Origin: Agarivorans sp. TSD2052
Lineage (GTDB): Bacteria > Pseudomonadota > Gammaproteobacteria > Enterobacterales > Celerinatantimonadaceae
Length of the DNA: 64,000 nucleotides
Direction: 5' to 3'
NCBI RefSeq assembly: GCF_023238625.1
Contig: NZ_CP096670.1
Coordinates: 1,167,501 to 1,231,500, forward strand
The notes under the pieces were generated by a model, which worked only from the letters and a program-made list of their open reading frames with translations, had not been told where the DNA came from and did no database searches. This document shows, piece after piece, positions 1 through 7,647 of this stretch. The first letter of the stretch is position 1, and each line of letters begins with the position of its first letter. The translations under genes and the position numbers were made by a program.

Positions 1-2
1 TT

Positions 3-938
3 AACGTTGACATTAGTGCCGATTATCTTGAAACACAGCTTGCTTTTGACTCTTTATCTACAAGCGATGTGGAAAAAGTCATTGAAGCATTGAATGATCG
101 TTTGATCGGCGTTCTAAGCGAACAAACAAATGTACAATGGACATATGTTGGCAGCGAACTCAATCAGCATGATAAAAAAGTAAGTTATTACAGAGCGACA
201 GAAGGGGACTATTTTGCTTATTACACTCTGATTTGGCGTAACAATAAGCTAGTTGATATTGAAAATACCCTACTAACTATGGGCGTTAGCTCAATGCTTT
301 CATTAGCGATTCAGCTAAACGAGGCTAAAACTTCAGCTAAAACACAACAACGTTTAAATAGTTTTGTTAAGTTTGCTATAAACGGTGATATAGATAAAGT
401 TCCATTAGCTTATCAACGTCTTCCTAAGCGTTTTCAACAAAGTAATGTAGTGTTAAGCGTGTTGTTAACTTATTTGACTGAGCAAGAAGGTGCCGAGTTA
501 CCGCTAGCTTTCAGCCAATACATGCAGTTAGAAAAACCTGTTCACCCACGTTTTTATGGCTATTATACTGATGTAGGTAATTATCAAGCCGCTATAGATT
601 GTCTCAAGCAGCTTCCTTTAGTGGTTTTCGAAGACTCGAGGCTTCAAGCTGAAATAGCCTCTATTCACTTTTTGGCTGGCCAAACAGAAACTGCAAAAAC
701 AGTGCTGCGCAATGGTATATTAAGCCACCCTTACGACGTGTTTAGTTACTTTTGGCTATTGGACCTTGCTTTGAAAACAAACGATTTTTCAGAAAGTGAA
801 TTATTGCTAAATGTACTTAGAGACCGCTTTTTTATTGAGTATTCTCGTCAGGACTTAGTTGACGTAGAAGGAGGCGAAGAGTTTGTTAACTCTCACTTTT
901 ACGACCGCTATCAAACTTACCTAAAGAATGCTGCCTAA
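3..938 (+). CDS. Uncharacterised helical-repeat-like protein, N-terminus cut by window edge
   Basis: The frame is open from the first complete codon at position 3 to the stop at 936-938. A GTG at 69 could look like a start, but the codons before it read as ordinary protein (NVDISADYLETQLAFDSLST) with no stop, so the gene very probably begins outside the window. At least 312 residues are visible. The C-terminal half is alpha-helical, with paired helices around 'YYTDVGNYQAAIDCLKQLP' and 'LAGQTETAKTVLRNGILSHP', a TPR/Sel1-like pattern typical of a scaffold rather than an enzyme. I recognise no catalytic motif and no family. It is followed by a good terminator, so it ends its transcription unit. 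Confidence 0.7.
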   Translation, partial: NVDISADYLETQLAFDSLSTSDVEKVIEALNDRLIGVLSEQTNVQWTYVGSELNQHDKKVSYYRATEGDYFAYYTLIWRNNKLVDIENTLLTMGVSSMLSLAIQLNEAKTSAKTQQRLNSFVKFAINGDIDKVPLAYQRLPKRFQQSNVVLSVLLTYLTEQEGAELPLAFSQYMQLEKPVHPRFYGYYTDVGNYQAAIDCLKQLPLVVFEDSRLQAEIASIHFLAGQTETAKTVLRNGILSHPYDVFSYFWLLDLALKTNDFSESELLLNVLRDRFFIEYSRQDLVDVEGGEEFVNSHFYDRYQTYLKNAA

Positions 939-950
939 ACGAGAATTAAG

Positions 951-982
951 AAAAAACCCATAGTTTATTATGGGTCTTTTTT
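951..982 (+). terminator. Rho-independent terminator
   Basis: A 7-bp stem (ACCCATA at 956-962, TATGGGT at 969-975) with a 6-nt loop is followed by CTTTTTT. It lies 13 bases after the stop of the preceding gene. Confidence 0.85.
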
Positions 983-983
983 G

Positions 984-1361
984 TTTTATTTAACTAACAC
1001 TGTTTGCTTGGCTACTTGATATTCCGCAGTTGCTCAATGGGTCAATAAAATGTGCTAGACGCGGTGTTAAGTAAAGTGTGACCTTTTATTTGCCGAGCCC
1101 CCGGTAATAATCGCACACTAGCGGGTAACGCCATTGGACCCTGTCGCGCTGGCTTGAAGGGGGAGAACATGAGCCAAACAAGTTGGTTTTCGGTTAATAA
1201 CATAACAGCCCGCCCCGCAATAAAGATATGCTTTCAACTTGAGTATAGGGCCCTAAGTTTAAGCAAAATTACTCAAATTCAGTACATAGTTCACTTACCG
1301 CAAATAAGCAGGACTTAGGGGAGGGTAGTCGCGTTTTATGTGAGGTATTTCAATATTATGC
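984..1361. other. Intergenic stretch, no convincing gene
   Basis: No supported gene or RNA was found in this stretch. A 49-codon plus-strand frame (1169-1318) begins after a purine-rich AAGGGGGAG. It has rare codons and no recognisable composition, so it is not called. Confidence 0.4.
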
Positions 1362-1541
1362 TTACTTTGGGTGGTGCTTATTAGACAGTATTGCGGTGAC
1401 TAAGAGGCCAAACCCTAAACCTGCGATCAGCGACCCAATAAAGGCCAGAGCAGAATGCTGCAAAAAGAAAAAACCAATACCTAGCCCCACTAAGGTGCCG
1501 CCACCTATCGCCCAAGTGCTTCTGTCTTTGATTGAATCCAT
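1362..1541 (-). CDS. 59-residue glycine-rich two-helix membrane mini-protein
   Basis: This short frame encodes MDSIKDRSTWAIGGG..., 59 residues ending ...LSNKHHPK. It starts with ATG at 1541, and a GGAG lies 9 bases upstream on the minus strand. After a charged N-terminus come two hydrophobic stretches (about residues 11-28 and 32-52). They are dense in Gly with GxxxG spacing (GGGTLVGLGIG, GSLIAGLGFG), the pattern of glycine-zipper membrane helices that pack or oligomerise. The tail is basic and His-containing. The function is unknown. Overlapping longer frames in the same place have no such composition and are treated as shadows. The gene stands alone, with no close neighbour on the same strand. 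Confidence 0.62.
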   Translation of the reverse strand: MDSIKDRSTWAIGGGTLVGLGIGFFFLQHSALAFIGSLIAGLGFGLLVTAILSNKHHPK

Positions 1542-1837
1542 CGCGGTATTCTCCGTATTTAGAGTCGCTATTAGGCAAATCGCTGTTGTATTTTAAGTAT
1601 AGTTTTTGCTTGAAAAATGCTCATGATATACCGCAATAAATATGCTGTTTATTTGGGTCTTGATTAACCATTTCAGTATCCCCTGAAATAACACTTAGCG
1701 GATTAATACATCGGTTCACCTTTCCAATAGAAATAGCGCTTTGCGTAAGCTGGAGTTGAACAACAAGGCGCAATTTTTGTTGTTTTTTAGCTAATAATGT
1801 CTTTAGTTAAATAGGGGGGGCGGCCCCACCGATACCC
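1542..1837. other. Intergenic stretch
   Basis: This stretch holds the upstream region of the 59-residue protein. It contains a G/C run (GGGGGGGCGGCCCC near 1814-1827) and no supported gene. Confidence 0.4.
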
Positions 1838-1865
1838 ACAAAAAAGGCTCGCAGTTGCGAGCCTT
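1838..1865 (-). terminator. Rho-independent terminator of the 577-residue exported protein gene
   Basis: A perfect inverted repeat (AAGGCTCGCA at 1844-1853, TGCGAGCCTT at 1856-1865) ends in a T-run when read on the minus strand. It lies 26 bases past the stop at 1891. Confidence 0.85.
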
Positions 1866-1890
1866 AGTATTAGCGTTGCAAAAATAATGC

Positions 1891-3624
1891 TTAGTTTACG
1901 GCGCTGTCTGCTTGGCTAGTCATGCTAGAACCAAAGGAAATACCTTGGTCATTTACCTGCATATTCACCTGCGCTTTGATTCGGTAGTCTTTTAACTCTA
2001 ATAACTCTTCGGGTACTTCTTCACCGCTTAGCTCAATGCCACTTACGATAGGCTCGAACATTTGTTGGTAGTCGATGTACATGCTGAGTAAACCGTTGTT
2101 TTGCACCGGCTCTGAGGCTAGCTGCTCACTCACTGTGGCGGCGCGTTCTCCGTTAAATAACACTAAGTGATTACCTTTGAGGGCTAACTTAGGTTGAATG
2201 TTCATATTCGGTGGAATAGGTAACAAGCCACTTAAGTCAACTGGGCTACCATCAGCGGGTAAAGTAATACTGGCAAGTTCTGGAGAGAACTGTTTGGCAA
2301 TATCAAACAGAACGGCTGGGTTATCAGCCGATACGCTGATAATCGCATCTAAGCTCTCTAGTTCTTCAGGTTGGCTAATGTCAGCTAATTGGTAGTTAAA
2401 GACGGCTATGCCTATGCCTTTAAGGCCGTTCGCCATACCGGTCATCATGCCAACCATGCCCGGGTTTTGCTGCTGCATAGCCATTTGGATCTGGTTTAAT
2501 GGAGCACATTGGTAGCTTGGTTGCAGCATTTCTTCCCATACTGACAGTAGCGAAGGTACCAGTTGGTTTACATCAATGCCATAGGCCATGCTAAATACCG
2601 CATCTTCGGTTTTAGAGGCGTAAGAAGGAATAAAGCCACTCATAGATTGATAGGCTTTTAGCAGTACGTTGTTGTTACTTTCAACCACCATACGAGCGTC
2701 AAAGCGACTTTCTTGGTCGCTAATACTTAAATGGTCGAAACCTACCACTGTTTTAGGCCAGTTACTGGTAATACTGGCAAATTCTTGGTCACAAGTAGCA
2801 TTACGAAGTTCGGTTAAGGATTGATCATTGGCTTTTTCCACCAGCTTAGTAAGGTGTTTGGCCAGCAGGTTACCGTCGGTAGTGGTCATCGCCTTAGCAA
2901 TGACTTGATGGTTAATAAAGCCGATACCGTCGTCTAAAAATCCATGTTTAGTAAGGCTGTCGCTTATCAGTGTCGTGTCGGCAATAGATTGCTTAGCAGG
3001 TAATAAGCCTAGCGCTGTTTCTAACACGGCTTGATCGTTAAAAGAGGTGTTTAGGGTAATGGTAAGCATGTTGTTGTTAATGGCAACTATCAGGTCGGCT
3101 GTTTCGTCGTCGCCTTCATCATTTAAGGTGTACGCGCGGTACTCAATACCTTTGATGTTTTGCTTAGTATGGGTGAAACTGCTTTGTTGCTCTGCGCTAT
3201 CTAACCATGCCCATACAGCCTCGGATTTACTCACTTCTACTTTAATGACCGGCACAGCGCCTAGGGTATAAAAGTAGCTGCGCAGATTATCGGCAAGGCC
3301 AAAGGTGTCAACAAAGGTTTGGCCATCTTTTAAGGCGGCGCTGTAGCTGTTAAATAAGGCTAAAAAGAACTTACCACGCGGGTCGCTAATGTCTGCTTCG
3401 TCAAAGGCATCTGTAGGTAAGCTTTTGTAAGAGCTAGACAAAGAGTTGATATAGGATTTTACCGGGAATGGCTTCAGTTGGGCTGAGAATATGGCGGTAT
3501 CAGCTGGTACGTAAGCCAGTACATCATCGCTAGACACCGAGGGCCCCGCTTGTTGTGAATACCAATAACCACCCGCGCTTGCGCCAATCGCTAGCACAGC
3601 GCCCGCGATAAGAACTTTTTTCAT
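1891..3624 (-). CDS. Exported protein of unknown function, 577 residues
   Basis: The N-terminus is a signal peptide or N-terminal anchor (MKKVLIAGAVLAIGASAGGYWYSQQ), so the protein faces the periplasm. The mature part opens with 'DDVLAYVPADTAIFSAQLKPFP'. This VPADT opening recalls DUF3352-like exported proteins of gammaproteobacteria; I recall it only as a resemblance. Long beta-rich stretches and a Met/Gln-rich segment (about residue 390) follow. Two half-similar segments of the form 'PADTxxxxAxLKP' and 'MQPKLALKGNHLVLFNGE' suggest an internal duplication. There is a single Cys pair (C280, C371 region) and no catalytic motif. It is monocistronic: its own terminator lies downstream, and a 135-bp gap separates it from the GH53 gene on the same strand. 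Confidence 0.7.
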   Translation of the reverse strand: MKKVLIAGAVLAIGASAGGYWYSQQAGPSVSSDDVLAYVPADTAIFSAQLKPFPVKSYINSLSSSYKSLPTDAFDEADISDPRGKFFLALFNSYSAALKDGQTFVDTFGLADNLRSYFYTLGAVPVIKVEVSKSEAVWAWLDSAEQQSSFTHTKQNIKGIEYRAYTLNDEGDDETADLIVAINNNMLTITLNTSFNDQAVLETALGLLPAKQSIADTTLISDSLTKHGFLDDGIGFINHQVIAKAMTTTDGNLLAKHLTKLVEKANDQSLTELRNATCDQEFASITSNWPKTVVGFDHLSISDQESRFDARMVVESNNNVLLKAYQSMSGFIPSYASKTEDAVFSMAYGIDVNQLVPSLLSVWEEMLQPSYQCAPLNQIQMAMQQQNPGMVGMMTGMANGLKGIGIAVFNYQLADISQPEELESLDAIISVSADNPAVLFDIAKQFSPELASITLPADGSPVDLSGLLPIPPNMNIQPKLALKGNHLVLFNGERAATVSEQLASEPVQNNGLLSMYIDYQQMFEPIVSGIELSGEEVPEELLELKDYRIKAQVNMQVNDQGISFGSSMTSQADSAVN

Positions 3625-3759
3625 CTAAAACTCCATTGTATAAATGCCCATAATCTTTAGATGAAACCTATAGGGTTACAGCGCTATGATTACTAAAAAA
3701 ATCTATTAAATCATTGGCAAAGAATAACTTCAATTAATAAGTAAATTAATAATATGCAC

Positions 3760-5670
3760 TCATTGTATTGAGTTCTCGTCAAGCAATACCAATTGTAAAT
3801 CGTCTATCCACCCCCAGCTATCGGCGGGCAAATCTGCTTTGATGCTTAGTGATAACTTTCCATCTGTAACTGACACTATTTCTGTACTGTAATGTTGCCA
3901 GTTGTTCCATCCTGAAGGGGAAAAACGCAGCGGGTAATATTTAGTTGTGGTACTGGCCAGCAAGCTAATGCTGCCTTGTTTTAAGGGCTTGCCCATCATG
4001 TTAGCACTCAGCTGGTAACGTCCAACTGGAAGCCCTGTAATTTCTTGAGTTAAAGCCACTTTTTGCGATTTTCCTGCCCAATAGTTGAGCGCGTATTGCC
4101 CGCTTAAGGCTTGCTCGTTACTGACTTTAAACACCTTACTTGATGAGTGCCAAGGCGCTAAATGACCATCTTCAAAACCAGGGTTAGTGATATGATTTTC
4201 TTGATTAGAAACGACTATCCAAGCGTTTACTGGATGTTGAGTGTTGCTTAAGCCACTGATTGAATAAGTACCTGCTTGCTGACTATTGGGGAGGTTTTTT
4301 AATGACCATTGAACCGGAACTTCACGTACAGAATCGTCACTGTATGTGGCTGCAATGGTATCGGGTAGGGTGATGCTTTGATTTTTAGAAAATTGGTAGG
4401 TGGGCGTCGCGGTAGACACCAGTATAGGGGCTTCACTTAAGGCATCTTGATGTATCAAGCTAAAGACATTCATTGATGCTAGTACTTTTCCGTTTAGGTC
4501 AAATAAGGCTTGGTTTTCCCAAGCATTCCCTTGGCCGGTTACCCACCCTCCGCGCAACCAAGCCGGTTCCCAGTAAAATACGCCTAAGCCTTGCTGCGCG
4601 GGTACTGTTGCTACGGCATTAAATATCTCGCGTAACGCGCTGGCTTGGCCTTGAACTGATGCGGTAAAACCACCATCATTTTGTTGTTGTTTGCCAAATA
4701 TATTATTGGTGTTGTCTAGGTTGTCTAAGGTGTAGGCATAAGCGGTTTCAGCCACCACCACTGGCTTTTTGTAGCGTTGAGATAAGGTGCTGAGGTTGTA
4801 CTGCAAGGTGTTTATGTCGCCATGCCAATAAGGATAAAAAGACAGGCCAATGATGTCATAGTCCAGCTTGGCTGCAGCAAATGAGTCGAAGGTATTAAGT
4901 AACTTTTCTGTATTGCCGCCTTCGCCTAGGTGTAACATTATTGGAAGTGGGCGTTTGGCTAATTGGCTGGCATCTTTGGCGGCAGTTATGCCCGCCTTAA
5001 TTAATGCGATAGCTGCTGGGCTGGTGATAGTTTTTCCCTTGGGCCACACAAAACCATTATCTATTTCGTTACCAATTTGCACCATATCCGGAAACACTTG
5101 CTGTTGCTGCATATTGGTTAAACTGTTGTAGGTAAATTGATAAAGGGCGTCCTCAAGCTCAGCCTGATCTAGGTTTAGCCATTCGCCAGGTATTCTTTGG
5201 TTTTTGGGGTCTGCCCAAAAATCACTGTAATGAAAATCAAGCGATACCTGCATATTGTGTTTTTTGGCCCGCTTAGCGATCTCAATGGCCGTTGCTAGGT
5301 CGTTGGTACCACCGCCGATCGCCCCCTGTATTGGAGTTTGATGCTTGGTTAGCTCTGTTGACCAATAAACATCGTAAGGCTTGTTCCAAAGCCTAATTCT
5401 TACCCAGTTCACGTTATGGTCAGCCAGGATCTTAAATATATCTTGAGCTTGTCCGTGTTGATCATAAAACTTAGCCCCTTTACTTTCGGCTTCAATAATC
5501 GAAGAAAGGTCTACGCCTTTGATAAAGCTATCGTCAATTCCCTCAATGGATTGAACGATGAGGCCTGAAGTTTCTGGCGAGTTTCGCTTGTTGGTGGTTA
5601 TACCGCTCGACTGGCAGGCCGCTAAATTGACAACGAGTACCATGAACATGATGTAATGGCGGAGAGGCAT
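3760..5670 (-). CDS. GH53 endo-beta-1,4-galactanase lipoprotein with C-terminal Ig-like and carbohydrate-binding modules
   Basis: It should hydrolyse beta-1,4-galactan at the cell surface. The lipobox LAAC puts the lipidated Cys at residue 19. The GH53 barrel spans about residues 48-400: 'KGVDLSS', 'NWVRIRLWN', acid/base Glu202 in 'QIGNEIDNG', nucleophile Glu308 in 'VVVAETAYAYT', and the family-typical 'GVFYWEPAW' near 364-372. After it comes an Ig-like module (about 427-485, 'SITLPDTIAATYSDDS'). A jelly-roll module follows from about 493 ('NPGFEDGHLAPW') to the end. Its opening fits CBM4/9/22 or CBM61, and CBM61 is known attached to GH53 enzymes. Galactan as substrate follows from the family. 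No TonB receptor or sugar-transport gene is adjacent, so this is not a complete utilisation locus. Confidence 0.9.
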   Translation of the reverse strand: MPLRHYIMFMVLVVNLAACQSSGITTNKRNSPETSGLIVQSIEGIDDSFIKGVDLSSIIEAESKGAKFYDQHGQAQDIFKILADHNVNWVRIRLWNKPYDVYWSTELTKHQTPIQGAIGGGTNDLATAIEIAKRAKKHNMQVSLDFHYSDFWADPKNQRIPGEWLNLDQAELEDALYQFTYNSLTNMQQQQVFPDMVQIGNEIDNGFVWPKGKTITSPAAIALIKAGITAAKDASQLAKRPLPIMLHLGEGGNTEKLLNTFDSFAAAKLDYDIIGLSFYPYWHGDINTLQYNLSTLSQRYKKPVVVAETAYAYTLDNLDNTNNIFGKQQQNDGGFTASVQGQASALREIFNAVATVPAQQGLGVFYWEPAWLRGGWVTGQGNAWENQALFDLNGKVLASMNVFSLIHQDALSEAPILVSTATPTYQFSKNQSITLPDTIAATYSDDSVREVPVQWSLKNLPNSQQAGTYSISGLSNTQHPVNAWIVVSNQENHITNPGFEDGHLAPWHSSSKVFKVSNEQALSGQYALNYWAGKSQKVALTQEITGLPVGRYQLSANMMGKPLKQGSISLLASTTTKYYPLRFSPSGWNNWQHYSTEIVSVTDGKLSLSIKADLPADSWGWIDDLQLVLLDENSIQ

Positions 5671-5859
5671 GAGTGTGGCTTAGCTTATTGGTTGAATACT
5701 GAGTAGATAATCGCAGTTAATCGAAAGGCGTATTGTGAGCGCCATTTTACTCTACAACATTTTTTAAGCGAACTTATCTATATAACTTACAAGGTCTTTT
5801 TATTGATTCGATTGTTATTTGGTGATTTAATTTCGCTGTGTTTGATTCAAGGATGAAGT

Positions 5860-6276
5860 ATGAAAACTAGTGTGTTGTTAGGATTTTTCGTGTTAGGCCT
5901 TTCGGCTTGTGCAGCAACGGGACCAACGGTGGAAGAAGTGGCTGCCAGTTACCAAACAGAGCTTAATGCGCCCCATAAAGAAACTGTTCGTCAAAAAATT
6001 GTAGACAGCTGTTCTTTGGTTCGTTACAAGGATAGTGATCTTGAAGGGGGGTGCTACCTATCGAGCGATGTTATTGTTTACGAATTTCGCTTAACTGATA
6101 ATCGTATGGAATGGAACCCTCAAGCTGCAGCGACCATTACAAAAATGGTCCTTGAAGAGGTCTGTGAAGATGACGAAGAAGCACTTAAATATGGTTTTGC
6201 ATTATTAGTTAATCTTGAAGGAAAAAATGGCTTTATTGGAAAACTAAAAAGTTTTAAAGACTGCCAGAATATCTAG
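5860..6276 (+). CDS. Small lipoprotein of unknown function
   Basis: The 138-residue product has a lipoprotein signal (MKTSVLLGFFVLGLSAC, lipid Cys at 17). The mature part contains three further Cys residues (in DSCSLV, GGCYLS, EEVCED) and one near the C-terminus (KDCQNI), enough for two disulfides in the periplasm. Most of the mature chain is acidic. An AAGGATGAAGT stretch precedes the ATG. I recognise no family. It converges on the lactonase gene and shares a bidirectional terminator with it. Confidence 0.7.
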   Translation: MKTSVLLGFFVLGLSACAATGPTVEEVAASYQTELNAPHKETVRQKIVDSCSLVRYKDSDLEGGCYLSSDVIVYEFRLTDNRMEWNPQAAATITKMVLEEVCEDDEEALKYGFALLVNLEGKNGFIGKLKSFKDCQNI

Positions 6277-6301
6277 ACTTTCAGTTTCTATAGTAACGTT
6301 C

Positions 6302-6333
6302 AAAAAGGCTTAAGCAATTGCTTAAGCCTTTTT
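6302..6333. terminator. Bidirectional terminator between convergent genes
   Basis: A perfect palindrome (GGCTTAAGCAA/TTGCTTAAGCC, 6307-6328) is flanked by A-run and T-run. It can therefore terminate the lipoprotein gene (plus) and the SMP-30 gene (minus). Confidence 0.9.
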
Positions 6334-6339
6334 GTTTGT

Positions 6340-7251
6340 TTAAACAAGTCCTTCTGGCCACTCGCTCATGGCAAACTCGGGGGTGGCTAAGCCTTGGATA
6401 TCTTCTAGCTCAATGGCAAATACTCCCCCGCTTAAAGGATAGTTATTTAGTTGTTGAGGGCTCATGCCGGCGCGGGCGCTTACCACATACAGCGTTGTTA
6501 GGTTTGGTCCGCCAAAGGCACACTTGGTGACGTTAAGAGCAGGAATCGCTATTTGCCGCTCTAGTATGCCTTCTGGAGTATAACGGCTCACTTGAGCCCC
6601 ATTGTAATGGGCAACCCATAAATGCTGTTGGGCATCTAGGGTAATCCCATCAGGGTTACCAAAACTGCGGTCTATCTCAAGCCATGGCTGTAACTCATCT
6701 AATTGCCCATTATCGCTAATGCTGGCGCGTAAAATTACGAAGTTTTCGGTATCGACAAAGTAGCCATAATGTTGGTTGGCACAAAAGGTAGGGCCATTGG
6801 TTACCCAGTATTTCTGTGGCAAGGACTCAAGCTTTAATTGTGGTGTTAAGCGGTAAAACTGGCCGCTGGCTTGCTTAATGGCGCAATCCATAGAGCCTAG
6901 CCACAAGTCACCATTTGGGGATACCCAAGCATCGTTTAAGCGATTATCAGGGGCTTGTGGTTCGGGATCAATGAGCGGATAAGTGATGTTGTTGCGTAGC
7001 AGTTTAACGCCATCAGCATAGGTGGCAATAAACGTTGGGTGTTCACCCTTTATTTGCGTGGGCAAAATGGCGCTAATCATAGGTTGTTGTTGCCAGGTTT
7101 GTTGTTTGCCTGTGGCAGGTTCATAGCGATGCAGGCTTTCTTTTATGATGTCTACCCAATACAAGGCTTGCTCTCGCTCTATCCATATAACACCTTCGCC
7201 TAATTGAGCTTGTGCTGGCCAGATACATTCAACCTTGGGCGTATTTGTCAT
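6340..7251 (-). CDS. SMP-30/gluconolactonase family sugar lactonase
   Basis: This 303-residue beta-propeller should hydrolyse an aldonolactone in a divalent-metal-dependent reaction in the cytoplasm, as no signal peptide is visible. The metal ligands of the family are present: Glu19 in 'LGEGVIW', Asn152 in 'VTNGPTF' and Asp201 in 'GNPDGITLD'. The substrate-side 'PDNRLNDAWVSPNGDLWLGSMD' (about 101-122) is also typical. The substrate cannot be read from sequence. A galactose-derived lactone would fit the GH53 enzyme two genes away, but that is inference. It converges with the small lipoprotein gene and has no close same-strand partner upstream. Confidence 0.88.
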   Translation of the reverse strand: MTNTPKVECIWPAQAQLGEGVIWIEREQALYWVDIIKESLHRYEPATGKQQTWQQQPMISAILPTQIKGEHPTFIATYADGVKLLRNNITYPLIDPEPQAPDNRLNDAWVSPNGDLWLGSMDCAIKQASGQFYRLTPQLKLESLPQKYWVTNGPTFCANQHYGYFVDTENFVILRASISDNGQLDELQPWLEIDRSFGNPDGITLDAQQHLWVAHYNGAQVSRYTPEGILERQIAIPALNVTKCAFGGPNLTTLYVVSARAGMSPQQLNNYPLSGGVFAIELEDIQGLATPEFAMSEWPEGLV

Positions 7252-7647
7252 GCCTGTTCCTTTGATTATTGGGTTTAACTTAAGGGGATTTTCTCATCCG
7301 AATCGTCGGCGGTCGATGGTAACACTTCATAAAGTGACGATGTTTTGTTTCATGAATAATTTGTACTTTTGCGAATTGGCGCAAAGCGATAATAATTTTA
7401 TTAACAATCTCATTTAACTAAACCAATAACAATGCTTTGAACAATAGTTGAAATGGCGTTGGTAGCTAGCATTTTTGGGCTATCTCAATTGCATTGTTAT
7501 TCTATATTTATGGCAGTTTAGCTTGTCGTGAGATCCCCGCTATTGCAACTGATTGCGTTGGAGAGTGTATAAGGAAGCTGCTTGGAAGTGGCTATTGAAA
7601 AATTCGCGCTGGCCAAGCAAGATCTGCTTGACCACCGCTTGGTTTTG
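7252..7647. other. Intergenic region upstream of the lactonase gene
   Basis: This 396-base gap holds no convincing gene. An imperfect inverted repeat lies at about 7612-7634 (GGCCAAGCA/TGCTTGACC). It could end transcription of the AGE-like gene on the minus strand, with a short T-run 8 bases further on. AT-rich runs at 7380-7430 could hold the lactonase promoter. Confidence 0.4.

Noticed and set aside
1169-1318. 49-codon plus-strand frame after AAGGGGGAG
   Set aside because: The SD-like stretch is too close to the ATG, rare codons (AGG, CTA, ATA) are frequent, and no protein-like pattern is seen.
1381-1596. 65- and 66-codon frames on both strands over the 59-residue membrane protein
   Set aside because: The alternative frames lack an SD and show no hydrophobic or conserved pattern, while the mini-protein frame has both.
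7235-7417. 60-codon plus frame upstream of the lactonase
   Set aside because: It overlaps the real start of the lactonase on the other strand, has no SD and has random-looking composition.
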